From positions 124,001 to 188,000 of the forward strand of contig JAANBC010000005.1 of the NCBI GenBank assembly GCA_014621405.1: a stretch of 64,000 nucleotides of DNA. Reading direction: 5' to 3'. A model generated the notes under the pieces. That model ran no database searches and had not been told where the DNA came from. It was given only the letters and a program-made list of their open reading frames with translations. Below are positions 44,058 through 56,832 of this stretch, piece after piece; position 1 is the first letter of the stretch, and every line of letters starts with the position of its first letter. Source of the stretch: Stylonectria norvegica (Eukaryota; Ascomycota; Sordariomycetes; Hypocreales; Nectriaceae). The translations under genes were made by a program, and so were the position numbers.

Positions 44058-47000
44058 ATGTCAACTACCAGACCCGAACACTTGACACGAGGCTACTCGT
44101 CACAGTCTGCCGGTCAGCCCCGTTCCACCTCCCCATCCGCCCACAACTCTCCCGTCGACCCGTCACTGCCCTCCTCCCGCGCTCCCTTCGGCCTGCCCGG
44201 CGTCTCAGCTCGTCCGGCAAGATGGCGAGCAATTCGCGCTCCGGGGCTGGTTCTCCGTCGCACGAGATGGGAGGTTCCAGCCGCCTGTTCTCCAAAAGGT
44301 CGGTGGAACCTAAACCCCCTCCCTAAACTCAATCTTTACATCCACAACCCTTGCTGACGTGAACCCCTTCGAGCAGAGCCCGCGAGATCCAGGCACAAGA
44401 AGGTGTACCTGGAATGCCCGTCAACCTCTGGGGCGGCCCTCCTACCAGTGGTAACTCGACACCGCTCCGCGAAAACATCCCAGAATCCCCTACCGACGGC
44501 TTTCCCGACTTTGCTCAGCTGCCCACTCCCGACAGTATGCCTCAGACCAGGCGCGCTCGCGCTGGCACCGTCCCTTCGCGCTTTTCTCCCGGTGGCGCAG
44601 CAAACGGTATCGTGGGTATCCCTGGCATAGGCCCCAAGTCATCGCGACCTACGCCAACCCAGAGCCCCTTCAACCCGACCCCGTCGCCGAGCCATGAGCA
44701 TACCGAGAGCGCCGCCAACTCCAACAGCTCGACTTTGCTGTCCCGTCTACGCGCAGGGTCCATGCCTCAGAGGAGCCAGTTCGTCCCGATCCCGGGCACC
44801 AGCTCTCCCTTTGGCCCATCCATCTTCAGCAGCTGGAACCCCGGTGTCGGTCGTGAGCGGGCCTCTACTCTCGCGAGCATCGCTAGTGTCGGCTCCAATG
44901 GCCCCAGCTCACCCGCCCAGTCTCAGTTCTCCAAGGAGGGAGCTGGCGAGTCGGATGTCCACATGAGGACTTTGGATTACCTGGGCCTCGCCGAAACCCC
45001 GCAGCAATCCCGAGCCCAGCTGGCGACTCCCTACTTGGCCAACGTCGACTTCACCAAACAGTCCAGTCGTTTCCGGTCTTACTCGGTCAACAACAAGGAC
45101 AAATACGCTGATGAAGACTCCGAGTACGACGCGGACATGTCCATGGACCCGCAGTACGTTGCCGCTCTCCAGGACCAGCTTGCTGCTACCAATGCTGCCA
45201 TCCACAACCACAACTTGGCCGTTCAGGCTTTCGCCAACCAAGCCAATAGGCCGCGTGCTCGAACTGCTGGCGTCCTGGACACCCCGGGCAGCCGGCTCAT
45301 GAGGACCTATTTCTCGGGCAACGGTGGGCTTCCCAACCCAATCGCGCCCGCTGAAATCCGCCTGCAGGATGACAAGGATTACGATGATCTTCCCCAGGCC
45401 GTCGCCGGCATGAACTTGGGCAGATCTAACAGCCGCAATGCCGGTCTGCTGAGTGCCGAGGAGCAGAGCCTCGAGGGACCTACCAGCGCGCTCTGGCTTG
45501 GAAGCATTCCTACCTCGACCACCACCTCTACCCTTATGGAGATGTTCAAGTCTCATGGCCACATCGTCTCTGCACGAGTCCTTACTCACAAGAACTGTGG
45601 CTTTGTCAACTTTGACCGGGTCGAGAGTGCCATTTCGGCCAAAGCAAGCATGAACAGCAAAGAAATCTTTCCCGGAGCGGGACCCATCCGGATTAACTTC
45701 GCAAAGCCTCCTTCAGCATCCAATACCCCTGGACACGAGGGCACCCAACCATCCCCTAGCCCGGATCCCTTCTCCAAGGCCCAGGACCACACCCAAGGCT
45801 CTGGCTCGGCTGCTCCCGCCGGCGACGCGGCGCCAGCCCCCGCTTCAACGACCACTGTCCCAGCGGTTGCGCCTCTACGTGAGATGACAACTGATATTAT
45901 CGAGATTGTCAAGCAGTTCGGTGCAACGGACGAAGATAGGTTCAGAATCAACCGGAATCTCCAGTCCGCCATCCAGTTCACTGCCTTTGTCGATGAAATC
46001 CCTCCCATCCGGGAGCCGGTTCACACCAGGGTTCACGATGCGCCAAAGCTTCGAGATATCCGGAAGCGTATCGACAACCAGAGTCTCTCGCAAGCCGAGA
46101 TTGAGAACATCGCCATGGACATGCTGTCTGAGGTTGCCGAGTTGGCTTCCGATTACTTGGGCAACACGGTCGTTCAGAAGCTCTTCGAGCATTGCTCCGA
46201 CACCCTCCGGGATGCCATGCTGGCCGAAATTGCACCTCACTTGGCTGAGATTGGCGTTCACAAGAACGGCACCTGGGCTGCCCAGAAGATCATTGATGTA
46301 TGCAAGACGCCCAAGCAAATGAACTTGATTGTGGAGCATATTCGCCCTTATACGATCCCCCTGTTTCTAGACCAGTACGGCAACTATGTTCTGCAAGGAT
46401 GTCTCAAGTTCGGCGCTCCGTTTAACGATTTCATCTTTGAGACAATGCTGGGCCGAATGTGGGAGATTGCCCAGGGTCGCTATGGCGCTCGCGCAATGAG
46501 GGCTTGTCTCGAGAGCCATCACTCCACCAAGGATCAGCAGAGGATGCTCGCGGCAACCATCGCCTTGCACAGCGTCCAGCTAGCGACCAACGCGAACGGC
46601 GCCCTTCTCCTGACCTGGTTCTTAGACACGTGCACTTTCCCTCAGCGCCGTACTGTCTTGTCGCCCCAGCTCGTTCCATATCTGGTTCACCTGTGCACGC
46701 ACAAGGTCGCATATCTTACCGTCTTGAAGGTCATCAACCAAAAGGCAGAGGCTGAAGCCCGAGACGTCATCTTGAGGGCCTTGTTCTTCACTCCCAACAA
46801 CACAGTTCTCGAGGCGATTCTCAACGACCACGCATGTGGAGCGACGCTCATCTTCAAGGTGCTGACGACCCCGTTCTTTGACGAGTCTATCCGGACCGAA
46901 GTGGTGGACAGCGTCAAGGGTGTATTGATCCGCATCAAGGCACAGCCAAGCCAGGGCTATAAACGCCTCATGGACGAGGTCGGTCTCTCGACCCGCAACG

Positions 47001-47682
47001 CTGGAGGTAACCGAGATGCCAGCACGCACTCGGAGCAGCGCCAGCGTCCAGTATCAAGACAGACAAACCTGAACAACGGCCACCAGCCGCAGCCAGCTCA
47101 CACGAACAAGCCGTTCTACAACCCTCTGAACCCTCCAAACAACCCTCCTGGGTTTGACATGGGCTATAGTGGGAACAATGGGCAGAGGAACGAGAACGTC
47201 GAGACGAACACTCCATCGTTCCCACAGTACGGCCAGGGTATGATGTATGGCGGGCAAAACGCCGCCATGGCCACGGCAGCCAGCCTCCAGCAGTTGCAGT
47301 ACCAGCAAAACATGATGAACAGAGGAGCACCGCCGATCAACTACAACTTCCCTCCCATGCAGGCTGGTTACGGTGGCTACAGCTCCCCCAGCCCTTCCGT
47401 CGATCAGTATCGACAGCAAAACATGCCTAACGGCAGCCCCATCCAACCGCCAGCCTCACATCTGCCTCAGATGCCCTCTGGCCAAACCCCCTACGCCCCG
47501 CCGGGTTTCGGCATGGGTATGGGCATGGGCGGCTATGGTGGCTACGGCAACATGGGAGGAGGCATGCCGAACATGGGTTACATGCAACAAGAGCAGGGCA
47601 ACCCGAGACGCGGCCGCGTAAGACACTCTCCCCTTGCTGCAGACGACTGAGAATGATTCGCTAACCGTCTTTCTAGAGATAA
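44058..47682 (+). CDS. RRM + Pumilio-repeat RNA-binding protein (Jsn1/Puf2-like), frame broken by one base
   Basis: Exons are 44058-44298, 44377-47617 and a six-base terminal exon 47677-47682 (AGATAA). After a Ser/Pro-rich N-terminus there is an RRM at about 45480-45710 (SALWLGSIPTSTTTSTLMEM, CGFVNFDRVESAI) and Puf repeats at about 46090-46990 (LGNTVVQKLFEHCSDTLRD, HKNGTWAAQKIIDVCKT, QYGNYVLQGCLKFGAP, GARAMRACLESHHS, NNTVLEAILNDHACG). RRM plus PUF is the Jsn1/Puf2 layout of post-transcriptional mRNA regulators. The C-terminus is Gln/Gly/Met-rich, prion-like. Exon 1 reads MSTTRPEHLTRGYSSQ up to APFGLPGVS, then must shift at 44205-44207 to enter SSGKMASNSRSGAGSPSHEM. Adding one base gives exactly 1163 codons. 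If the last intron is retained, the stop is at 47650 and ten residues are added. Confidence 0.87.
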
Positions 47683-49291
47683 ATCGAGGCGCTGCAGGAG
47701 AAAAGGCGCTTTCCCTTCTAGATGATGCTATTGACACTATTGTTTCGCGTACGAGGCTACTTCTGGCACGAAATGCCATGAGGAGTTGGGGGGACGGTTG
47801 ACATTCCGATATAGACATGGCAAGATGGTCACCGTGTTATGACGACCCATCGGACTCAACTAGGGCTGCTTACGGGCTCTCATCACACTGTACATCCATC
47901 ATGCTCTCGCTCCAATGCCTTCCTCTGTCGGCTCCGTCCCTTTGGCGGCAAACGTCAGGCAGGCCCCAAACGTTTCCACCTTTGCCGGAAGACACGAGGA
48001 CGGACTATCAACGACTGAACGACCCCGAAAATTCCAAAATCAAAATCTTGCAAAATCCCCTTCTGGGCGGCCAAAGTACTGCCTTTTATTCTGTCTATTC
48101 TCGCCGCTGGAGAAGATTCGTATCCGGCGGGCATCACCTGCTCACTCCGGAGAGAGTCATTCTTTGGACTGGCGCGTCGCTTTCACTTGCTTTAATTGGC
48201 GGGGAGTGGGGGGGGTTGGAGAGAGGGCTGAGGGTTTGAGGGTTGGACTCGCAGCGACGAGCGGTGCGGCGCGAGCATCATGGTCGCTTGACAATGTAGT
48301 TTATGCCTTGCTACTGAACCGGCCTAGGCCATGGAACGGCAGGACGTAGGTAAGACGGAGCAAGTGCCTGCTCTGCTGGACATAGACTGGGCCTTGCAAT
48401 AGCTGTTGAGAATTGTATATTAAGACGAGTCAAAAGCCGTTGGGCATCTTCCGTTGACGTTTTCTCTATTGCGAGTGACTTTGCCCGACGCGTTGGAAGA
48501 GGCGGACATGTCAAGATTCGCCTCTTCTCTAACAAACCACACAAGCTCTAGTGAACGAACGAAACATCACAGCAATCAACAAGTAGGGCAGCCCGGTTTC
48601 ATGGTTGGTGTGTTTTTCTTTGGCACCTAGACTATCTCCCTATAGTCCCCCATTCCGGGTTCCCGGAGGGCAAATCCAACCCATCCGGCTATGATACAAC
48701 AAAAGCACCTCGAAAATCCTCCTCAGTTCCTCATCCATCAACGACCCTCCCCCTCCCAGGAGCCGATACCTAGAAGATTCTCTCAGGGTTCCTCGTTCGG
48801 CCCCCAAACATGCATGCTAATCTCCACCCAAAAGAACAAAGCGACCTTGGGTCAAGCGACGCTCGCGTAAACACAAAAAAAAAAAGAGCAAGGGTGAAAT
48901 AGTGTATATATAGAGGGTGGTAAATACCGAACGGCGCGGGAGAGGGAAGCCAACAGCCAGGGTCGAAGACGTAGGATCGGCCCAAAAAGAATGGTGCAAG
49001 GCTCCGTGTGATGAGGAAGAAAGCACCCAGTCATCCCTATGCTGCGGTCGTGATAGAAAGCCAAATCATTCCGAACTCCGTGTTTCTCTCGTCGTAGTAA
49101 GTGCAGGTATTGAAAAGGTGTGAGGACCGGAGGGTGCCGGCCATGAGTCGTGTGCGCCCCGGGGGCAACAATCGTACAGTTCTATGAGATATGAAGAGGC
49201 ACAGGTAGGGGTGGCGTGCTGAGCACGCTGGTCAATTTGTCGATAGGGGTACTCAGCAGGGTGAGTGGTAAATCACAGCAACAGGTCGGGC
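47683..49291. other. Convergent intergenic region
   Basis: About 1.6 kb between the 3' ends of the PUF and RCO1 genes. A 140-codon open frame at 47817-48239 has no recognisable domain and is not called. An A tract lies near 48877-48889. Nothing else is seen. Confidence 0.45.
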
Positions 49292-52200
49292 TTAGTCGAG
49301 CTCCATGGAGCCTTCGCCTTCGCCGTGGTCGATGGTGGAGGGAGGAGTAGGCTCCGTGGCCGGGGGAGGAGCAGCAACCTTCTCGTGTGGCTCGGCGATG
49401 GCCGAGCCCTCGGGAGACAGGGCACCTAAGGTTGAACCCTGAGCGCACATGGCCGCAGCCACATCAGAGTGACAGGGTTCCAAAGGTGTTTCGCCCAGAG
49501 AGTGGCGGATGCGATCGCTCATCGAGTCCATCTGTGCAAGGAGAGCACGAAGGCTGACTTTGTCGTTATCCGTCAGCTGCCCCGAGGCGAGGTTGTTCGC
49601 GTCGCCCTTGGCTATCATGGCTATGACGCTGGGATCGGCAGAAGTCTGGCAATTTTGTCAGTATATATGTGAAAGAGCACGAAATTCGATGTCACTCACC
49701 AGGAGCGCCGATATAAGCTGATCAATATTGTCCGACTTTCTCTGCTGAAGACTGGTCAAGTTCAGGGAAGCTTGCAAGTCATCGACCGTCCGCATCAAGG
49801 CCGAACCTCGAATAGGTGGGATGTTGTTCGTAAAGCCTGGCAAGTAGGGCATCGTGGCCCAGCGAGGTTCGCCGCGACGACGGCCATGGCCTGCGCCTTG
49901 CTTACGGAGTCTTCGAATAATGTCAGTTCGACTGAGGAATGCTAGCTTGCAGGTCACAGAAATACTCACTGCTCAATAAAGTCAAGAATGATGCTCTGCG
50001 CAGGAAGTTTATAGGCGTTACCAAACGAAGCAGGGTCTGGCCAGCCAGAGTCTCTGGTTATCTCTGGCTCGCCGTTCCAATCCACTTCGATATGGCCGTT
50101 ATTGCGTATGCCACGGGTAAGTGCCGGCGTGATGGTCTGGCTCCCCTTGAGCCTACGGAACCGATGAGCGGGCGCGAGGGGGGGAGCTTCAGACAAGATA
50201 TCGTCGACATGTCCTGGACATCGCCACGTCTTCAAGACCGGCGGCACAGCGAGAGGGGGGTCGAGACAGTCAATGTGCCAATAGAACGGGCATGAGCTGC
50301 ATGGGATTATGGCGCGAACGTCAGTTGCGGGCTTTTGGCAGGCGTGGCAAAGCACTGCCTGTCCGTCGTCGCGTTGCCTGAAGAAATCGTGGACTTCTTC
50401 GTAGCCATGTTTTTTTCTAGAAAGACGGATTAGACTACATTGATCGGTGTGCAGTCTCGTCGCCGAGACTGTGAAAAGCCTTGACATCACTTACTTTGTT
50501 GCTCTGCCCGTCGCCACCTCTTCGTACTCGCCATCGGGCCCGGCTTTGACGCCTTCAAATCGCGTCTGAAGCGCCTTGGGAAGACTAAAAGCTCGAGGAA
50601 TGCTCCTCTCCAGCTGGGCCAGGGGAATGGCGAAGACACCCTCATAGACGGGCATTCGCGAGGGATACCGCTTGTAGAGACAATCGTTGCAGTACCATTC
50701 GTCCGGGAGGGACTCGGCCTGCACCATGTCGACGCACTCGAAATGGAACGACCGGGGGCACCCATCGCAGCAGACGACATCGCCTGCGTTCCCGCAAGCA
50801 GAGCAGTATTCATCATTGTCCGACGATGCCTAGCGTCACAGTTAGCCTTGGTGTTCTGGCCCCGTCCATCGATCATCGCGCTGGCATCTGCCATCTGGGC
50901 TGGGCTGGGCTGGTCGCGTCGGGTGTGGGCGGGAAAGCGGATCGCCCCAGGAGCCACTAAATTGCATGTCTGGCGATCCTGGTCGACCAGAAGAAAATTC
51001 ACCACGGGGCCTCACAGCCTCGCAGGGCCGGTAAGGGAGACACGTAGGTCTCTCGTCGTCTCCGTGGTAGGGAAGGGTAGAATGAAAATGGAAAACTGAA
51101 GGTGCCAATGCCTCACATGAGACGCTTGAACAGGAGGATTTTGCCACGTACCTGATCCTTAGGCCCTCCATTTTGGACGAGGGACAGGTGTGCCTCGCCC
51201 ATAGACCGTGGAACACCGGCAGAAGTTCCTCCCTTCTTCTTGACGGGTCTGAAGCGGTTGAAGACATGACGTTAGCAAAGTTCATCTCAGCGTTGCAATG
51301 GGAACAGGGGAGATTGAAGCGACCACAACACCGAGGAGACGGTCACCGTCTCATCCACCTTCCTGACACGGCGCCGTAGATGCGCCATGACATGGTGTGA
51401 CCTCCCACTGGCCCGGCCACTTCCCTCGTCCCCATGGTTACAGCACAACGATGGTGCCAAGTGAACAGGTGTGACTTACGATGATTTGACGCGAAGGCCA
51501 GTTCTTTGCTTCTTGGTCGGACGCAGCGTCGTCGGCGTTGCAGCGCGTGAGCCCACCGTTGAGCTGCCCTCTCCTTCGCGCTCGCCCAAGAACGACCAGG
51601 CGAGGGGAGAAGACGCAGCCTCGGCGTCTTCATGAGGCCTCTTACTGGCAGATCGTGTAGCTCGGGTGCTGACCGAGGGCAAAAAAGACAGACGCGTCTT
51701 TTTGGTTCTTCTGACGGGCGTGGCGCCCTCATCCTGGTCGGCTGGCTCGTCCTGCTTGACCTGCTCGTCCTGCTCTCCCAGGCGGATAGCGCTCTCCTCG
51801 ACGTTGATGCTGTTGGTGATCCTCTGTGCATCCCTTCTCCTGTCCCAGAAGACGTCGCCGTCTTCGGGCATGGGCGACTTGCCAGCGCCCTTGGCGGCCT
51901 TGGAGGTCTTGGTGCTGGGCAGATTGGGAAACAGCTGCGCCGCCGAGATCCTGCCTGGCATGCTGGCATCGGCGGTTTGTGCGTTGGATGCGATGGGCTG
52001 GGTGGGAGATTTTGATTCCGAAGGGCTGCGTCTGGCTTGCTTTGACGCGAGTGATTTGCCGCGGGTCTTGATTGGCCGAGATTGTGGCGCATCCTTGGGC
52101 TGCTCGGAGCCATGGCCAAGTGCATGGCCATGGCGATTTCCTCCCCCTCGAAATGTTGGGCTCCCGCTTACGCCGCTCACGCGCTTGGCGCTCTTGACGC

Positions 52201-53686
52201 CGTCCACGTCGCCGACGTTGATGCTCACCTTGACGCTGTCGGTCTCGGGCGATGAGAGGCTCATGGCCGACGACAGGGACGACTCGCTCGAGGCCGAGTC
52301 ACGTCGGGCGCGCTTACGCGATGGCGTTCGCGCATACTGCTCCGCACTGGCTGACATTGTTCGCCGTGAGATGCCGTTGCCGTTGTCTGTCTGGTCGCTG
52401 GTGTTGCTGGTATTGGTGTTGGTTTTGGTGTTGGTGTTGGTGCTGGTGCTGGTGTGGTGGTGAGATGTTTTGGCCTTCTTGGCCGCTCGAGCTTCCGATT
52501 GCGACCCCGAGCGAGAGTGGGAGTGAGAATGCGAATGTGAGTGCGAGTGTGACTGTGAGTGTGACTGTGACTGCGAAAGTGAGACTGAAAGTGAATGCTC
52601 CTTGCCAGTTGCCGAGTGAAGAAGCTTGGCGTAGGGGGCCGGCTTCGGTTTGTGCGGTGTAAAACGACTGTTGGTGGGTGGAGGAATGAAGTAATAGCAG
52701 CCTTGGTTGTCCTGTTTGCCCTCGCGTTTCTTCTTCTCAACTTGCTTTGAGAACTTCCTCAGCGTAGATGCATCGGCCGTCTGGTTGAAGACGTCCTCAA
52801 TCATGGCCACAAACTTGGCGTCGCCGGCCTTTTCGTCGTAGAGCGTTCGCAAAGCCCAGGCAGTCGGGTAGCGGTAGTGATTGAGGGCCTCCTCCACGGC
52901 TGCCTCGATGACCTTGTCGGTGAATTCTCTATCCTCCGGCTCCGGGGGCTGAGAAGGCTCCTTTACGGACTCCTTTGAGGGCTCTTTCAGGTGCTCCTTG
53001 GTCGTCTCCTTGACGGACTCCTTGACTGATTCCTTTGCGTGCTCCTTTGTTGCGGGCGGCTTTGAGACTGTGATGGAGCTCCTCCTTGCGCCCGATGAGC
53101 GGCGAGACTTCTTTGCCACAGAAGTGCGACCCGACTGGCGACGGCGGGAGCCCCCCCCTTGCGGCTCATAATCGTCGTCGTCGTCCATATCCTTATCCTT
53201 AACCACGACCGACTTTCGCCGTGGCGGTGTAGGGGCGAGCAGGGTAGAAGATGTTGGTGGAGGGGGCGACACAGCCGTCGGAGAATTCGAGGGGGCAGCA
53301 GCAGCAGCAGCATCTCGTGCCGCGCCTCGTGCCGCGTCTCGTGCCGCATCTCGTGCAGCAGAATTTGCAGCGCCAGTCCCCGACGGCTTCAGAATGATCC
53401 TGCGCACCGTCGTGGCCGGCTGCTGCTCCGGCCCTGCCTTCTTCGCCTTGGGCAGCGACCCCAGCGGCGCCATGGTCTCGAGCACGCCGTATCGCATCAG
53501 GCCGTCGTCCTCGAAGCTGGCCTTGTTGGCCTGCACCGTGGGCTCCAGCCACTGCCGCATAAAATCTCTTGATCCCTGACCCGTCGTGGCCTTTGCCGTG
53601 TCCAGCACTCCATTCCAGTGGCCCGTCTGCGTCTGCGCCGGGCTTGAGTAGCGAGAACGCGTAGCTCTTGTGTTTGACGAAATCAT
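49292..53686 (-). CDS. RCO1: Rco1-like subunit of the Rpd3S histone deacetylase (two PHD fingers)
   Basis: Six exons: 53686-51480, 51248-51152, 50829-50495, 50416-49970, 49931-49700 and 49645-49292, giving 1223 residues with every junction in phase. PHD1 is assembled across a splice: EYCSACGNAGDVVCCDGCPR, SFHFECVDM, EWYCNDC. PHD2 is AVLCHACQKPATDVRAIIPC, SSCPFYWHIDCLDPP, WRCPGH. Two PHD fingers separated by a basic linker with a long disordered N-terminus fit Rco1, which with Eaf3 directs Rpd3S to methylated H3K36 nucleosomes. The N-terminal half holds low-complexity repeats: RDAARDAARGAARDAA, KESVKESVKETTKEHLKEPS and a Ser-His run. The ATG at 53686 is preferred because the in-frame upstream ATG (53839) lies before a 5' UTR intron. 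For exon 5, GAAG before 49913 is a weaker alternative acceptor in the same frame. Confidence 0.9.
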
Positions 53687-55260
53687 GGTGCTGGTGCTGT
53701 GCTGGTGCCGGGATGCTAGTCGCCCCTGGGCCGCGGGGACGGGCAACGAGCGCACCTCTTCAGAGCTGGGAGCGAGGGTTAGCGGGCGGGCAGCGACGCG
53801 GGCAGGGCGGCGACTCACTTGGCTCAGGGCTTGCAGCATCGACTTCTGCAGCTGGATCGCGTCTTTTCCGGGCTGGGACGCGGTTCTTGTCGAGTGGAAA
53901 AGGGTGTGGATAGAAAGACCAAGAGGACTAGAGGTTTAAAGACGAGCAGGCTTCGGAGGAGGCGGCGGGTTGGACAAGGGGGGGGGAGTGCCACCCGGGG
54001 CGACCATCAATGGATCCTCCAACAGCGGGTGATCATGGTGGACGGGCGCTGTCGGGTCCGCTCCAGCGCTGGGACGGGGCACCTGAAGCCCCCTAAGGCC
54101 ATGCGCCCTGGGTAGGTAGGTTTGATCGCTGGCGGACTCCCCTCCACTGAAGTGCCCTCTTGGGCTCAAGATTGAACCAGGGGCCCGAGGCCCGCCTGCA
54201 GTCAGGTCGCCAACGCAACAGCCTCCCTCGGTCTTTGTTTTTGTCTTTCTTTTTCTCATTTTTCAGGCCTTCATAAGGCCTGGCGAAAGCAGTCCAAGGC
54301 CAGTGAGGCCCGAAACCCATGTGTTTCGCCCCTCTGGTTTTGAGTCCATACGTCGTCGTCATGCAACCCCTGAAGCTCTCTCAAGCTCCCGTCCAGTCCG
54401 GGGGCGGATGAGCTCACTGAGGCGTCTACTGCTAGTAGCAGAGCTCCCATCTCCAGCTCCGTGTCTTGGGTGCTCCTGTTGTGCTTGTTTTCAAGCTCTG
54501 AAACTTCCGGGCCGGCCTCTCCCAAGGCTGCTGGAGCTCCCCGGGGCACCGTCCGTGAGGCCGGCGAGTCCGCCTCATGGATCCATTCACCCCAAGCCTC
54601 GCCCCCAAGCCTCGAGGTACAATCAGGGGCCACTCCAGCTCCCACACTCGACCAGGGAGGCTGCCGGACTGCCACCCCGTGACCTCTTTACCTTGGCTGC
54701 ATCGCTGGACAGCTGCACGCCTGATGCTTATTACCTTTTGCCTTTTGAGGGGCTTGTTCCGTGAGTCACTCGTCACTCAGGCATCCGGCTTTACCTTTGC
54801 CTCGTCCGTCCGTGCCTCATAGTCTCGGCCAGCTCCGTCTTCGCATGAGAAGAAGACAAGAACACAACTGACGAGATCGCGACAGAGCGCGGGGAGAGCG
54901 AGAGAACGAAAGACTGCGAGGAAACGCAAGAGACGGCGAGGGACAGCTCGTTAGTACTGGGCTATTGTTAGGCCTCTATATACCTGCAGGACCTCACTAG
55001 ACTAACATGATGGTTACCCCTTTGAGGGCCCTTTTCGGGCCCCCTCCGTACATCTCTACCGTCACTGGTAGCCGTCGCGTAGCCCCGACAGAATGAGGGG
55101 CTCTCCCCAAGCATATCCTTGGGGAGGCTCTCACGCTGAGCTGGCCAGGCGTCATGGCCCAGATTGCCGACATACATGCTCAGATTGCGCTTCTCACATG
55201 GTCACCATGTTTTCAGCTCTGCCGTAGCCCTGAGCGAGTCCTCCCTGATGCTATCCCCAT
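53687..55260. other. Region upstream of RCO1
   Basis: About 1.6 kb of GC-rich DNA holding the RCO1 leader and promoter and, at its left-to-right end, the 3' end of the M24-family gene. Open frames in 54200-54820 occur on both strands and are not supported by domains. Confidence 0.45.
53766..53818 (-). other. Predicted 5' UTR intron of RCO1 with a spanning uORF
   Basis: Reading the minus strand, GTGAGT at 53818, GCTAAC, and TCCCAG ending at 53766 form a complete 53-nt intron. Splicing turns the upstream ATG (53839) into a uORF of eight codons (MLQALSQL then TGA). It would sit about 80 nt upstream of the RCO1 start. Confidence 0.6.
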
Positions 55261-56832
55261 TTACTCGTCGTCGCTCTCGTCCTCCGACTCTGCGGTCGCT
55301 GCCTTCTTGGCGGCCTTCTTCTTGGGCTTGCTCTTGCTCTTCTTCTTTCCGGTGTTTCTGGCCAGGGGCTGGTCCAGGATGCTGAGAATCTCCTCATCCG
55401 TGATCTTCTTCTCACTCTGGAATTTGCTCAGATCAGGCGCAGGGGCGCTTCCCAACTTGGTGATACCATTCTTGGTGATAGCTATTCTCATGTTAGCACG
55501 TGATGCTCGTTTCGATGCTCGCTTCGTTGGCATCTCTCCCAAACACTAACCAATGGTGGTGAGCAGTCTTCCAACGGATGAGCCGTCTTTGTCACCGACC
55601 AGCTCGTACTGACGGAACACGTTACCGCGGACGCACTCGACGACACCAGACTTGGCGTCACGCTCATCCTCAAGCTGCCTCAAGCTGAAGGGGAAGGTAC
55701 CGAACTTCTTCTGGACCTCTGACAGGATCTTGCGAGAAGTAGGTCGCTTCAGGCCGTATGTCTGGTTCGTACGGCGGTGGAGTGTCGGCCGGTGCTCGAT
55801 CGACTTGACCTTTCCAGACCCCAAGCTGACGCCCATCTCGACTCCCCAGACCTCACCAATGGCAGGAACACCATCACCCTTGGTTCCCTCAGCAGGAGCC
55901 AGAACGATCTTCTTGTTGCCCTCGATCTCATTGCGCTCAAACAGCCACGAGGTGGTGCTCTCCACGAGGTTGCACTCGTAGGTGCTGGTGATCTTCTCCA
56001 GGAGACTAGTGATCTTGGACTGAGTGGGAGCCTTCTGGGATGAAGCCTTGGCCTTCTCCTCATCGGTGCCCTGGGCCAGGAGGCCCGGAGGAACCATTAG
56101 TCGCAGAAGTAGCTCATTGGCGTAGTGAGTAGCCAGAATCAGGTCAGCCTCGCGGCCAGTGACGACCTCATCGGCCTTGTCGGCGGCCTTGGCAATGACA
56201 GTGTCGCAAACGATGGAGCCGAAGCCGTCAATCTGAGCACCGAGCTGGATCTTGATGGGCTCTCCTTCCTTGATCTCGATGCTGGCCTCGCTCTCATCGG
56301 AGGTGAGAGGGGTGTAGGGAGTGACGTAGGACGCAGGGGAGATGGTCGTGGGGTGCGAGAAGCCTTTTTTTTTTGCATTAGCATTGCGGCGCGCATAAGA
56401 AGGGAGAAGTAGACGGCAGACGAACCCTTGGTGACCTTCTTGCCTCGGTAGACCTTGGCGACCTCCTCCTCGATCAGCTTGTCGCCCTGCTGGCAGACAT
56501 CGACGATCTTCGCGCCGGGGACGACGAGCTTAGACACGGCAGCCAAGACCTTCTCGGAAATCTGAGCGGCGGTCTTGTACTTGGTGAGGGTATCGGGGTT
56601 ACTCAAAGAGTAATCTACAGCGGCAGTCAGCATGAAACGGCTCTCCTCGAGATGGTTTGCACGTTGCAGGGCTGTGATGTGATGAATGACGGGTAGCTCT
56701 GGGATTTGGCGGGGTAGTGCCGGTGCGAGGGGCGTCGCCGTAGAAGCAGAAGCTCACGATGGAACTGCGCATTGACGGGGCTGGAGCCGGGGGAGAGTTA
56801 TGAAGCTTACCCATATCCTTGTTTTCCGACAT
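55261..56832 (-). CDS. Ebp1/PA2G4 (Cdb4-like) M24-family pseudopeptidase
   Basis: Four exons: 56832-56811, 56614-56426, 56363-55551 and 55481-55261, giving 414 residues. The creatinase/methionine-aminopeptidase-like fold is shown by SLSNPDTLTKYKTAAQISEK, AKIVDVCQQGDKLIEEE, SHPTTISPASYVTPYTPLTS, IKIQLGAQIDGFGSIVCDTV and VGVE-type EVWGVEMGVSLGSGKVKS. The catalytic metal ligands of true aminopeptidases are not evident, as in Ebp1 and S. pombe Cdb4. The C-terminus is Lys-rich then acidic (KKKSKSKPKKKAAKK, ESEDESDDE). Family members bind ribosomes or curved DNA and regulate growth. Intron 2 is odd: donor GTTCGT and an acceptor preceded by ten A. The first exon has only 22 coding bases. Confidence 0.9.

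Noticed and set aside
47817..48239. 140-codon open frame downstream of the PUF gene
   Set aside because: It sits in a convergent 3' region and has no domain and mixed composition.
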